Positions 53,661 to 62,558 of a stretch of DNA of 64,000 bases are shown here, piece by piece (the first letter of the stretch is position 1; each line of letters begins with the position of its first letter). A program made the position numbers and the translations under genes. The notes below the pieces were generated by a model. The model saw only the letters and a program-made list of their open reading frames with translations, did not search any database and was not told the origin of the DNA. Source of the stretch: Mesorhizobium sp. Root102 (lineage in GTDB: Bacteria; Pseudomonadota; Alphaproteobacteria; Rhizobiales; Rhizobiaceae); the NCBI RefSeq assembly GCF_001425625.1, contig NZ_LMCP01000013.1, positions 34,630 to 98,629 on the forward strand. The letters are read 5' to 3'.

Positions 53661-53677
53661 TTCTGGCGCTTGCTCAT
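53657..53677 (-). other. Six-codon upstream reading frame overlapping the purM start
   Basis: GCGCTTGCTCAT occurs at 53649-53660 and again at 53666-53677, 17 bases apart. On the minus strand the upstream copy gives MSKRQK followed by TGA, which overlaps the purM ATG (ATGA). It could allow translational coupling or be a neutral tandem duplication. Confidence 0.5.
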
Positions 53678-53945
53678 CGCTGTTTCCACTCGTTTGCGGG
53701 CTCTTCGCATGAACCGCCTCGGCTCGCAAGGATAACGGCGGAATGGAGGGCTTTCGCCCCCCGATAAAAGCGTGGCGGTGGTTTTTCGGCGGCGGTAGCG
53801 GTCCCTTGTGTAAAATCCCCCCTGTTCTCGCTTCTTATCGGAGGCAAAACCCGCGTGTCCATCTTCGCCTTCACCCCTTTGCATCCTTGTGTCTAGCTGT
53901 TGTTGGTGCTCTGTTTGCCACGCATCAGGCATCCGGGGACAAGCC

Positions 53946-54935
53946 ATGCTCAACCCATCGCAACAGATCATGAGGCTGGGATTCGGATTCGCCGTGTCAC
54001 AGGCACTGCGCGTCATTATCGAACTCGGCATCCCCGATCTCCTGGCTGCCGGCGAGCGGTCGGTAGATGAACTAGCAGCTGCCACTCAATCAGATGCTGA
54101 CCCGCTTTATCGTGTAATGCGACTTCTGGCGCCTGAAGGGGTCTTTAGGGAAGTACTACCCCGTCATTTCGAGTTAACGGAGGTTGGCGCCGTGCTGCGC
54201 TCCGATCGGCCGGGTCCCCGTGACTTCGTCCGTATGATCAACAGCGAGGCCTATCTTGCCTTCGAGCAGCTGCTGCATTCTGTGCGCACTGGAAAGCCGG
54301 CCTTCGACAAGGTGTTCGGGAGCCCAAGGTTTGAGTGGCTGTCGGAACACCCGGTGCAGGCTGCCTTGTTTCAGCGTGCCATGGTCGCCTTGAGCCAAGG
54401 CAGCAACGAGGCTGTTGCCGAAGCTTATGATTTCAAGCCGTTCACGCGCATCGTCGACGTCGGCGGCGGGCATGGTCAGCTTCTCTCGGCGATTCTGGCC
54501 TGCAACCCTCATTTGAGCGGCGTGCTTTTCGATCTGCCTTCGGGCCTTGCGGCGGCACGCCAGGGTGCCGGAGGCGACCTGCCGCGCACCGAATTTGTCG
54601 CCGGCGATTTTTTTGAAAGTGTTCCCACCGGCGATGCCTACGTCATCAAGAAGGTCGTTCACGATTGGGATGATGAGCGTGCCGCGGTGATCCTGCGAAA
54701 TTGCCGCAAGGCAATGCTGCCGAACGGGAGGGTGCTCGTGGCCGAGACGCTCGTGCCTCCAGGTGACGAACCGAACCAGATCAAGGGTATCGACGTGGTC
54801 ATGCTCGCCGTCACCGGCGGCCTGGAGAGAACGCAGGGCCAGTATGCAAGCTTGTTCGAAGCCGCCGGGCTACACCTTGAACGAGTGATTCAGACCCGGG
54901 GACCCATTTCCATCCTTGAGGCGTCTGCGGCCTGA
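53946..54935 (+). CDS. SAM-dependent O-methyltransferase (family 2-like)
   Basis: 329 residues. N-terminal dimerisation/winged helix (ALRVIIELGIPDLLAAG), SAM motif I VDVGGGHGQLL near 175-185, FDLP after it, and the catalytic-type H in VIKKVVHDWDDERA, all typical of plant-like COMT/hydroxyneurosporene-type methyltransferases. These methylate phenolic or polyketide hydroxyls. It lies between purM and the CDP-alcohol transferase gene, an arrangement I do not regard as standard, so it may be an insertion. The ATG at 53946 follows a weak GGGGACAAGCC site. Confidence 0.82.
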   Translation: MLNPSQQIMRLGFGFAVSQALRVIIELGIPDLLAAGERSVDELAAATQSDADPLYRVMRLLAPEGVFREVLPRHFELTEVGAVLRSDRPGPRDFVRMINSEAYLAFEQLLHSVRTGKPAFDKVFGSPRFEWLSEHPVQAALFQRAMVALSQGSNEAVAEAYDFKPFTRIVDVGGGHGQLLSAILACNPHLSGVLFDLPSGLAAARQGAGGDLPRTEFVAGDFFESVPTGDAYVIKKVVHDWDDERAAVILRNCRKAMLPNGRVLVAETLVPPGDEPNQIKGIDVVMLAVTGGLERTQGQYASLFEAAGLHLERVIQTRGPISILEASAA

Positions 54936-55021
54936 GATGGCCGGCTGTGTGGCGCTTCTCTGTTGCGCCCAGCCCCAGTCTCCATCATGTATCAGCAGAA
55001 GAAAAGCGACGGGATACGTGT

Positions 55022-55550
<529 letters not shown>

Positions 55551-55579
<29 letters not shown>

Positions 55580-56735
55580 GACAGAAGCGGTGGCGATAGA
55601 GGCTGCGGCCGCCGACATTGCCGCGTCCGCCGCCTTCCGCCGCCAGATCTTCTTCTGGCTGGCCGGCGCGGCCATCCTGGCGTTTTTTCTCTATGTCTTC
55701 AGCGCCATCCTGTTGCCCTTCGTCGCCGGCATGGTGCTCGCCTACTTTCTCGATCCCGTCGCCGACCGGCTGCAGCGGCTCGGCCTGTCCCGTTTCATGG
55801 CGACGGTGGTCATCCTCATCACCTTCCTCATCGTGCTGGTGCTGGCCTTCGTCATCCTCATTCCGGTTCTGGCCACGCAAATGGCCGATTTCGCCGGAAA
55901 GCTGCCGGAGTATTTGACCCGGCTGCAGAGCCTGATCACGTCGTTTGACCCGAAATGGCTGGAGCAGAAATTCGGCGTCAACGCCAATGGCCTGCGCGAC
56001 GGCCTGAATTCGCTGCTGACCTCCGGCTTCGGTCTCATCACCACCGTCTTTACCTCGCTGTGGAGTTCCGGCATGGCGCTGGTATCGGTGGTCAGCCTGT
56101 TCGTGGTGACGCCGGTGGTCGCCTTCTACATGCTGCTCGACTGGGACCGCATGGTGGCGGTCATCGACAGCTGGGTGCCGCGCGACAACGTCGCGACCGT
56201 GCGCGCCATCGCCCGCGACATCAACACCGCGACAGCCGGCTTCGTTCGCGGCCAGGGCACGCTGTGCCTGGTGCTGGGTGCCATGTACGCCACCGGGCTG
56301 ACGCTGACCGGCTTGAATTTCGCCATCCTCATCGGCCTGTTCGCCGGGCTCATCTCCTTCATTCCCTATGTCGGATCGCTGACCGGGCTGGTGCTGGCCG
56401 TCGGCGTTGCCTTCGTCCAGTTCTGGCCGGACTGGACCATGATCGTCGCCGTCGCCGTCGTGTTCTTCATCGGCCAGTTCATCGAGGGCAACATCCTGCA
56501 GCCGCGGCTGGTCGGCAAAAGCGTCGGCCTGCACCCGGTATGGCTGATGTTTTCATTGTTTGCCTTCGGTGCGCTGTTCGGCTTCGTCGGCTTGTTGATC
56601 GCGGTGCCGGCTTCAGCTGCCGTTGCCGTGCTGGTGCGGTTTGCCATAGCCCGCTATCTCGAATCGCCGCTCTACAAGGGCCACGGCGTTGAGCCGCAAA
56701 CCCCTGCCGCTCGTCGCAGGGCCATCAAGCCATGA
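55551..56735 (+). CDS. AI-2E family transporter (PerM-like)
   Basis: 394 residues with about eight membrane helices. LPFVAGMVLAYFLDPVADRLQRLGL, a conserved periplasmic central region (PEYLTRLQSLI) and GLFAGLISFIPYVGSLTGLVLAV plus FFIGQFIEGNILQPRLVGKSVGLHP are family hallmarks. Members export or exchange small molecules; some are Na+/H+ antiporters. It overlaps the phosphatidyltransferase gene and precedes hdaA, an alphaproteobacterial arrangement. Confidence 0.9.
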
Positions 56736-56781
56736 TCTGGCCGATGACCAAGTGCCTTGCCGGCCCGCACAGCTGAGCCGC

Positions 56782-57486
56782 ATGAGCGACCAGAAAGCCG
56801 ACCCGCCGCGCCAGTTGCCGCTCGATCTCGGCCATGGCACCGGCTATTCGCGCGACGACCTCGTCGTCTCGGGCACCAACAATCAGGCTGTGGCCTTGGT
56901 CGACCGCTGGCCGGACTGGCCTTCACCGGTGGTCGTGCTGGCAGGTCCCGCCGGCTCCGGCAAGACACATCTGGCCTCGATCTGGCGCGCGCGCGCCAGC
57001 GCGGTGGCGGTCGACGCCAGGCGCATTGGTGACAGCATCGCCAGTCTCGGCGCCCGGCCGGCGCTGATCGACGATGTCGATACCGGGGCGGTTGATGAAC
57101 AAGGCCTGTTCCATTTGATCAATGCGGTGCGGGGTGCCGGATCCACGCTGCTCCTGACGGCGCGCCGCTTCCCATCGGCATGGGGCGTCAGGCTGCCTGA
57201 TCTCGCTTCGCGGCTGAAGGCGGCGGCGACAGTCGAGATCCATGAGCCCGACGATCTCCTGCTCGCCGGCGTTATCACCAAGCTGTTCGCCGACCGACAG
57301 GTCGAGGTCGAGCCGCATGTCGTGCAGTATCTCGTGCGCCGCATCGAGCGCTCGCTGGCGACGGCCATGCGCGTGGTGGAAAGGCTGGATCGCACTGCGC
57401 TCGAGCGCAAGACGCCGATCACGCGCACGCTCGCCGCTGAAACCGTCAACGCCATGGATGAAGGGCAAGGTGAGTTCGAGATCTAG
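56782..57486 (+). CDS. hdaA: DnaA regulatory inactivator homolog HdaA
   Basis: 234 residues from ATG 56782. RQLPLDLGHGTGYSRDDLVVS is the N-terminal clamp-binding motif (QLPLDL), then an AAA+ domain with GPAGSGKTHL, LIDDVDTG and a C-terminal helical part. HdaA binds the sliding clamp and stimulates hydrolysis of DnaA-ATP, limiting re-initiation. In many relatives a ppk gene follows; here a decayed cupin gene does. The 259-base gap to 57745 has no gene I can support. Confidence 0.92.
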   Translation: MSDQKADPPRQLPLDLGHGTGYSRDDLVVSGTNNQAVALVDRWPDWPSPVVVLAGPAGSGKTHLASIWRARASAVAVDARRIGDSIASLGARPALIDDVDTGAVDEQGLFHLINAVRGAGSTLLLTARRFPSAWGVRLPDLASRLKAAATVEIHEPDDLLLAGVITKLFADRQVEVEPHVVQYLVRRIERSLATAMRVVERLDRTALERKTPITRTLAAETVNAMDEGQGEFEI

Positions 57487-57745
57487 ACGGAGGCCTCTTG
57501 CGCTTAGCGAGAGACGAAACCTTGCTCGGCCATACAGCCAGCCCAAGCTTCCGATCCGTGGCCCCGAGGGTCGACTACTCCCGTCACTGTGCCATTTCGG
57601 GAAATAGCAGCTGGCATCCATCTTGCTGCGGGAGATTGCCGGCTGACCCCGGTCCTGATTGCGTTCCAAATCAGGTGTAGGCTCGCCGGGAGATGGCGTT
57701 GGGGTTGTCACCCGGCGAGCTTGCCGTCAATTGTGTTCCCGGCGC

Positions 57746-58155
57746 TCAGGCGCGGCGATAGCCGGCGAGTTGGGCGTCGTCGACGTCGGGCAAATTGACT
57801 ACGATGTTTTCCCGGGCGCGGCAGGCCAACCACCACAGTTGCTCCGTTGCTCATATTGGCTTCGAGATGCGGCAGGAACGGCGGCACGAACATGAAGTCG
57901 CCGGCCGACAATTCGACGAACTCCTCTTAGTCCTCACCAAAATAGATGCGGGCGTTGCCGGACAGCAGATAGGCGCCGGTTTCCGCCTCGCCATTGTGGT
58001 GTGGCAGCGATCTGAAGTCGGCGCGTTACTGGCCTTGCCGAACCACAGCTTGGTCGCCGACGTGTGTTGCGGCCCCAGCACCATGCAGCCCGACTGGCTG
58101 GTCTTGTTGCTCTGCCAGCCTTCCGGGTGATCACCGGCCTGTCGTTTGCTGCCAT
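57746..58155 (-). pseudogene. Cupin-domain protein, heavily decayed
   Basis: Reading the minus strand, three frames each hold part of one cupin: GWQSNKTSQSGCMVLGPQHTSATKLWFGKA, then RSLPHHNGEAETGAYLLSGNARIYFGED, a stop (TAA) where tyrosine is expected, then FVELSAGDFMFVPPFLPHLEANM, and after another shift NIVVNLPDVDDAQLAGYRRA with its original stop at 57746. At least three single-base indels and one nonsense change. HH and H..G cupin metal-binding residues remain visible. Not functional. Confidence 0.75.
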
Positions 58156-58285
58156 TTTTTGAAGCGCCCCGTGCGCCCCCGGACTGGCACCGGAAGACTG
58201 TCACGGCAAGGCCCACGCCGGGAAGCCCAGCAAGGTGACCGTACGGCCGCGCCGATCACCATCCATATTGCATTTCGGGAGAGGA

Positions 58286-58362
<77 letters not shown>

Positions 58363-58486
58363 AACGGTCTGTTGCCTATTCATTTCGGCGTTGCATGGCA
58401 AGTGCAAAAACCTTGCCGCCGTGCGCATTGCGCAGTAATGACGGGCGAAGGGTAGCGATGCTGCCTTGCACAATAACGAGGTGGCC

Positions 58487-58792
58487 ATGTCCGCGCGCAT
58501 TTTCAGCCCAGCCAAAACAGCGATGCAATCCGGCAAGGCCAAGACCGGCTACTGGGTGCTGGAATTCGACCCCGAGATGCGCAAGAAGATCGACCCGCTG
58601 ATGGGCTACACCACGTCGGGCGACATGAGAAGCCAGATCCGGCTCACCTTCGACACCAGGGAAGAGGCGGTGGCCTACGCCGAAAAGGAAGCGCTCGCCT
58701 ATCGCGTCGAGGAGCCGAAAGAGACCAAGCGCCGCCAGATTTCCTATGCGGAGAATTTCCGCTATGACCGCAGGACGCCCTGGACGCATTGA
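58487..58792 (+). CDS. NADH:ubiquinone oxidoreductase accessory subunit, NDUFS4-type (ETC complex I subunit)
   Basis: 101 residues from ATG 58487. SARIFSPAKTAMQSGKAKTGYWVLEF, the STSGDMRSQIRLTFDT pattern (here TTSGDMRSQIRLTF) and KRRQISYAENFRYDRRTPWTH define the 21-kDa NDUFS4-like accessory subunit found in mitochondria and alphaproteobacteria. It stabilises the N-module of complex I on the cytoplasmic side. Located between the two tRNA genes, as often seen in this order. Confidence 0.93.
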   Translation: MSARIFSPAKTAMQSGKAKTGYWVLEFDPEMRKKIDPLMGYTTSGDMRSQIRLTFDTREEAVAYAEKEALAYRVEEPKETKRRQISYAENFRYDRRTPWTH

Positions 58793-58838
58793 ACGGCGGC
58801 CAGCGTCAAATATTCAGCCGGCCCAGCGGCCGGTCAGC

Positions 58839-58915
58839 GGTCCCGTAGCTCAGCTGGATAGAGCACCGGCCTTCTAAGCCGATGGTCACAGGTTCGAATC
58901 CTGTCGGGATCGCCA
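58839..58915 (+). tRNA. tRNA-Arg (anticodon TCT)
   Basis: 77 bases with encoded CCA. Acceptor GGTCCCG/CGGGATC, D-arm GCTCAGCTGGATAGAGC, anticodon loop CTTCTAA, T-arm ACAGGTTCGAATCCTGT. The outermost anticodon-stem pair (C-A) is mismatched. DNA after its 3' end changes in character, so it is a candidate integration site. Confidence 0.95.
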
Positions 58916-58936
58916 ATAAATTCAATAATTTAGCTG

Positions 58937-58994
58937 AATTCTGAGAGCACAGAATTAGACCAAACTCAGGCGCTGGGTAACAGATAGGGTAACA
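58937..58994. repeat. Inverted and direct repeats next to tRNA-Arg
   Basis: AATTCT-8-AGAATT at 58937-58956, then GGGTAACA twice (58975-58982 and 58987-58994), centres 12 bases apart. Short direct repeats beside a tRNA resemble arm-type sites of tyrosine integrases. The 144 bases from the tRNA to 59059 hold no gene. Confidence 0.4.
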
Positions 58995-59059
58995 AAGCCA
59001 AGGAACGCCGCCCGTTGATTTCCAACGGTTTCCTGCCACTATCGGCGAGTCCACGCGAC

Positions 59060-59485
59060 ATGGATGCGACATGGAAAGGCCCGATTTTGACCGCGCTAGA
59101 TGAGTCTTACGAGCTGATCGGCCGTATCTTAGCAAAACTGGTGCTCGGCGGGCTCCGAAGTCAGGAAATTGAGGCCCGCGATGTGATGCCGCAGGAAGCC
59201 GCCATAGAGGGCGGCTCGCAGCATTTCCTGGCAGCGACGCATTGGTTAAGATTGGAGGGGTTGATTACCGCAGGCGGCATCTACTCGGATGGTAGAGCCT
59301 GGGGTGTTCAATTGACTTCGAAAGGCGTCGCCGCGATCGAAAAGGGCACGTTTAACGGCCCAAAGGCCTCGATTCGAGAGACGGTGGAATCGAAGCCCGA
59401 TGGGAGCCTCGGGCCAGATACCTATGGCAAAATCGGTTCTTTTGTGGGCGGCTTGCTTGGCGGGTTCACGCAGTCGGCCTCGTAA
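59060..59485 (+). CDS. Hypothetical protein at island border
   Basis: 141 residues from ATG 59060 (TTG 59015 is an in-frame alternative). N-terminal helical part (ILTALDESYELIGRILAKLVL) followed by LEGLITAGGIYSDGRAWGVQLTSKGVAAIEK, which looks like a winged-helix end (wing plus recognition), then a glycine-rich C-terminus (GGLLGGFTQ). No recognised family. The YSDGRAWGVQLTSKG pattern hints at a DNA- or protein-binding wHTH. Base composition is slightly poorer in GC than the core. Confidence 0.55.
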   Translation: MDATWKGPILTALDESYELIGRILAKLVLGGLRSQEIEARDVMPQEAAIEGGSQHFLAATHWLRLEGLITAGGIYSDGRAWGVQLTSKGVAAIEKGTFNGPKASIRETVESKPDGSLGPDTYGKIGSFVGGLLGGFTQSAS

Positions 59486-59537
59486 AATGCCCGCCACCGT
59501 GAGGCAGCGGGCTCAATCGTTTCGGGGGGCGGAATGA

Positions 59538-59789
59538 TCAGGCTTTGGGGTCTGCCTGTCTCGTTTTTGCCAGCTCCAGGGCATTAAGCGATGCCCCGGT
59601 CATCTGTCCCACCATCCGCAACAACCTCACGATGTCGCCAACGGCTTCGTTGACAAGAGCGTCTTGGCCTAGCCCGGGAATTGTCTCCATCGCCAGTTCG
59701 CAAACGCGGACTATCGCGCATGCGTCATAGCCGCGATCGATATCAGCCTCGGTGATTAGGCCCCGATCCGAAGCGACAGCGGCGTTCAT
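59538..59789 (-). CDS. Small helical hypothetical protein
   Basis: 83 residues, no signal peptide, mainly helical (ACAIVRVCELAMETIPGLG, IVRLLRMVGQMTGASLNALELAK). It overlaps the upstream gene by four bases (ATGA at 59786-59789), so both are translated together. I do not recognise it. Confidence 0.55.
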   Translation of the reverse strand: MNAAVASDRGLITEADIDRGYDACAIVRVCELAMETIPGLGQDALVNEAVGDIVRLLRMVGQMTGASLNALELAKTRQADPKA

Positions 59790-60400
59790 ACGACACCCCC
59801 ATTCCCGGCGACACGCGCTATGTCGTTCATGATGAAGTTGAAGTCTTCCCCGTCGTATTCCCAGACGCGATGCACCCGCACCTTGGCGGCGAGGTCGTCA
59901 AGCGTCGCGGCAGGGTAGCGAAGGAGCGCGTTGGCCGCGTCCCCCGTGCGGTGTGTGGCCTCCGCGTATGCTCTATCGAGCTTACCAAAGCCCGACTTGC
60001 GGCGAGCGGCCGCATCCGCCTTTGTATAGGCGCGCATGGCCTCGACATGTTCGACGCTGGCGCGACTTGGCGGCAGCTTTGAGAGATCTGCCCCAGCCGT
60101 TTTGCGGAGCCTTTCGTTTTCCTCCGGTGTCATTTCACCCAAGACGGGACGCCTGCCTTTGATCTGCATATAGCGCAGCTCGGCCGCATTCAGGTCTGGT
60201 TCCATGGCACGGAGCGCTGCCCATTCGGCATGGAATGCGGCTTCGAGTTCGGCAACCCGGCTGGTAGGTGCGGCCACAGATGGCTTCGTAGCCATTGCGG
60301 TTGCGGCGAGAGCAAGCCCCGCCCCGGTCAGATTGAGCAGCCGGCGGCGGTTGACATTGGGCAAGCCTTCTGCGGCTGCCCGACTAGAGGTGTTTGGCAT
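59786..60400 (-). CDS. Putative Tat-exported hypothetical protein
   Basis: 204 residues from ATG 60400 (ATG 60415 is possible). VNRRRLLNLTGAGLALAATAMA is a Tat-like signal (RRxLL then a hydrophobic core). The mature part is highly helical with many alanines and charged residues (SRVAELEAAFHAEWAAL; AYTKADAAARRKSGFGKLDRAYAEATHRT). Coupled with the small gene downstream. Divergent from the XRE gene; together the promoters share the 60401-60468 spacer. Function unknown. Confidence 0.6.
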   Translation of the reverse strand: MPNTSSRAAAEGLPNVNRRRLLNLTGAGLALAATAMATKPSVAAPTSRVAELEAAFHAEWAALRAMEPDLNAAELRYMQIKGRRPVLGEMTPEENERLRKTAGADLSKLPPSRASVEHVEAMRAYTKADAAARRKSGFGKLDRAYAEATHRTGDAANALLRYPAATLDDLAAKVRVHRVWEYDGEDFNFIMNDIARVAGNGGVV

Positions 60401-60436
60401 TTGGTATTCTCCCAATATTGTGCTATGTGCACCTTT

Positions 60437-60484
60437 ATGGTGACAGATGCACTATACAGGAACATTACATGGTGACAAGTGCAC
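60437..60484. promoter_or_regulatory. Candidate XRE operator: two direct repeats
   Basis: ATGGTGACAGATGCAC at 60437-60452 and ATGGTGACAAGTGCAC at 60469-60484, 32 bases apart (about three helical turns). The second copy contains the XRE gene's own start codon. A GTGCAC hexamer also occurs upstream at 60427. Likely autoregulatory site covering both divergent promoters. Confidence 0.55.
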
Positions 60485-60702
60485 AAGTTAGAGCGGCTCG
60501 CGGCCTACTGAACTGGACGGTTCGGGACCTGGCCGAGAAGTCGGGTGTGCATCGAAACACGATCACGAGGATTGAGACCGAAAGCACAGGCCCGGGTTAT
60601 TCCGTCGAAGCTATCTGCAAAGCAATTGAAGCCGCTGGAGTCATCTTCGTGGACGAAAACGGCGAGGGTCCCGGGGTCCGGCTGAGAAAGGGACAACAAT
60701 GA
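60469..60702 (+). CDS. XRE-family helix-turn-helix regulator
   Basis: 77 residues. A Cro/C1-type HTH fills residues 5-58: VRAARGLLNWTVRDLAEKSGVHRNTITRIE, then SVEAICKAIEAAGVIFVDENGEGPGVRLRKG. Compact length and the C-terminal GVIFV-ENG-GVRLRKG tail are common in antitoxin-like or phage-like regulators. Its stop overlaps the DUF4145 gene start by four bases (ATGA), and operator-like repeats cover its start. Confidence 0.85.
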   Translation: MVTSAQVRAARGLLNWTVRDLAEKSGVHRNTITRIETESTGPGYSVEAICKAIEAAGVIFVDENGEGPGVRLRKGQQ

Positions 60703-61454
60703 ACGAATGGACATGTCCATTTTGCCAGCGCCATCAAATACGAGGCAATAACACGCGATTTGGGCTGTTCGATTTGCCGATTGGAGACACAGCACTCGGC
60801 CGGATCGGGATTGTCATTGAAGCAACCAGGTGTCTCAATGCTCTATGTAATCAGCCTAGCATCAAAGCTGATCTGAGGCTCACGGTTCTCAATGCTGCAG
60901 GCAATCGGGTGGCTCTAAAGGATGCAATCGAGTCTTGGAAATTGCGCCCTTCGTCGTTCGCTAAACCACAACCGGATTACGTTCCAGCACCGTTGACCGC
61001 CGACTATCGCGAGGCCTGCGCCATCAGAGACCTCAGTCCAAAGGCAGCCGCCACACTTGCAAGGCGATGCCTACAGGGCATGATTCGAGACTTCTGTGGG
61101 ATAACGAAGAAGCGCCTTATCGACGAGATTAAAGCCCTTCGCTTGGCCCTTGATGAGGGGACTGCGCCCCCTGGCGTTGCCGCTGAAACGGTTGATGCAA
61201 TTGACGCAATCCGCGAGGTTGGCAACATAGGGGCACATATGGAGAGCGACATCGACATGATCGTCGAAGTCGAACCAGGAGAGGCTCAGGCGCTGATTGA
61301 ATTGATCGAGATGCTGTTTGAAGAGTGGTATGTAGCCCGCGAGACACGTAGCCAACGTCTTGCCAAGGTGAAGGCCATTGCCGCACAGAAATCAGCCGAT
61401 CTTGCCGAGATGAAGGCCCAAGCCGCACTAACAAACGCTGCCGATCTCGATTAA
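60699..61454 (+). CDS. DUF4145 domain protein
   Basis: 251 residues. Starts WTCPFCQRHQ, a CxxC pair suggesting a zinc ribbon with later cysteines (RCLNALC). The C-terminal half is DUF4145: a helical core (LARRCLQGMIRDFCGI) and AIREVGNIGAHMESDIDMIVEVEPGEAQALIELIEMLFEEWYV, given in parts, with its R...GAH motif. DUF4145 belongs to, or lies close to, the HEPN group seen in restriction and anti-phage systems. It is coupled to the XRE gene. The motif spacing (R then seven residues then H) is slightly longer than canonical HEPN. Role inferred only. Confidence 0.82.
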   Translation: MNEWTCPFCQRHQIRGNNTRFGLFDLPIGDTALGRIGIVIEATRCLNALCNQPSIKADLRLTVLNAAGNRVALKDAIESWKLRPSSFAKPQPDYVPAPLTADYREACAIRDLSPKAAATLARRCLQGMIRDFCGITKKRLIDEIKALRLALDEGTAPPGVAAETVDAIDAIREVGNIGAHMESDIDMIVEVEPGEAQALIELIEMLFEEWYVARETRSQRLAKVKAIAAQKSADLAEMKAQAALTNAADLD

Positions 61455-61463
61455 GGGGGATAG

Positions 61464-61550
61464 GCATCTGCCGGCGTCGAGTTCATCCCCGAGAACGGCG
61501 GTGGCGCTGGCGTCAGGCTGCGGAAGGGTGGCCAGGACGGTGCCTGTTAA
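61464..61550 (+). pseudogene. Fragment of a second XRE gene (C-terminal end only)
   Basis: Just after an in-frame TAG (61461-61463) the frame reads GVEFIPENGGGAGVRLRKGGQDGAC to a TAA at 61548. It aligns with the XRE protein's tail GVIFVDENGEGPGVRLRKG. No HTH part precedes it, so it is a truncated remnant of a paralog. The stop leads directly into a terminator stem. Confidence 0.65.
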
Positions 61551-61580
61551 AAGCCCGCTGCCTTCCTGTGGCGGGCTTTT
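61549..61580 (+). terminator. Rho-independent terminator of the XRE-DUF4145 unit
   Basis: AAAAGCCCGC pairs with GCGGGCTTTT around a 12-base loop, followed by CATT. Exact inverted arms with flanking A and T runs; works in both directions. Confidence 0.8.
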
Positions 61581-61688
61581 CATTTGGCGGTGGGGACTAG
61601 CGGGATTAGCGGGCAAAATGCCGTCGCTTTCGAGTGTCAGCAGATGTGGTAAGGTTGATTGTCGGCGAGTAGCAGAGGTCCAGCAACA

Positions 61689-62399
61689 ATGACTTTGAGA
61701 CGAACCAGAGCTTACGGCACATCCGGCTTGGTTCTAGCGGTTTGCATTGTATTTGCGTGGCAGAACGCCACTGCCGCTCAAAATTGCGACGCAGCCGCGA
61801 CGCCTGGCGTCAATTGGCAGGACTGTGACAAAAAGCTTCTCATCCTAAAAGGACAGGACCTGAGCGGGGCGAACCTGATCGGTGTTGATTTCACTTCGAC
61901 CGACCTCAGGAACAGCAATCTCCTTGCGGCAAATTTTGAGAAGGCAACGCTTGTGCGTGCTTCCCTGGCCGACTCGACCGCCAAAGGCGCCCGGTTCGAC
62001 AAAATCGAGGCCTACAGGACCGACTTCAGCCATATGGACGCGCAGGGCGCTGTGTTTACGAGCGCGGAAGTGCAGCGCTCGAATTTCCAGGACGCCAATC
62101 TGACCAATGTTGATTTCACAAAGGCGGAATTGGGGCGAGCGCAGTTCCATGACGCCGATATCAGCGGCAGCCGCTTTTCGTTTGCCAATCTCGCGCGGGC
62201 GGACTTCCGAGGAGCGACGTTCACCGCGCCGATAGACTTTGACCGCGCTTTTTTCTTTCTGACCCGTATCGAGGGCCTCGATCTTTCCAATTCGGCGGGT
62301 CTATCCCAGTGGCAGCTCAACATGGCTTGCGGAGACGCCCGGACCGAGTTGCCTTCTGGCTTGACGAGGCCTGAAGATTGGCCCTGTAGCGAGCCATAG
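61689..62399 (+). CDS. Pentapeptide-repeat protein
   Basis: 236 residues from ATG 61689. A signal peptide (LVLAVCIVFAWQNATA) suggests export. About 13 pentapeptide units A(D/N)Lxx follow (LSGANLIGVDFTSTDLRNSNLL, FQDANLTNVDFTKAELGRAQF, etc.), folding into a right-handed quadrilateral beta-helix. The C-terminal ~50 residues (ALSQWQLNMACGDARTELPSGLTRP) are non-repetitive. Some pentapeptide proteins mimic DNA; exported ones are uncharacterised. Function unknown. Confidence 0.82.
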   Translation: MTLRRTRAYGTSGLVLAVCIVFAWQNATAAQNCDAAATPGVNWQDCDKKLLILKGQDLSGANLIGVDFTSTDLRNSNLLAANFEKATLVRASLADSTAKGARFDKIEAYRTDFSHMDAQGAVFTSAEVQRSNFQDANLTNVDFTKAELGRAQFHDADISGSRFSFANLARADFRGATFTAPIDFDRAFFFLTRIEGLDLSNSAGLSQWQLNMACGDARTELPSGLTRPEDWPCSEP

Positions 62400-62558
62400 G
62401 CTCGGCGCCGTGTCGCTGCCGGGGCTGAAATCGTCAAGCCCGCCCTTGCGGGGGCGAGCTTGCGCGCGGTGACAGATTGCGTGAGATATGGAATGACGAT
62501 AAAAGTCCGAATTCGACCTGGTCATAAGCCGCGCGGCAAACCGCAGCAATGGGGCGCA

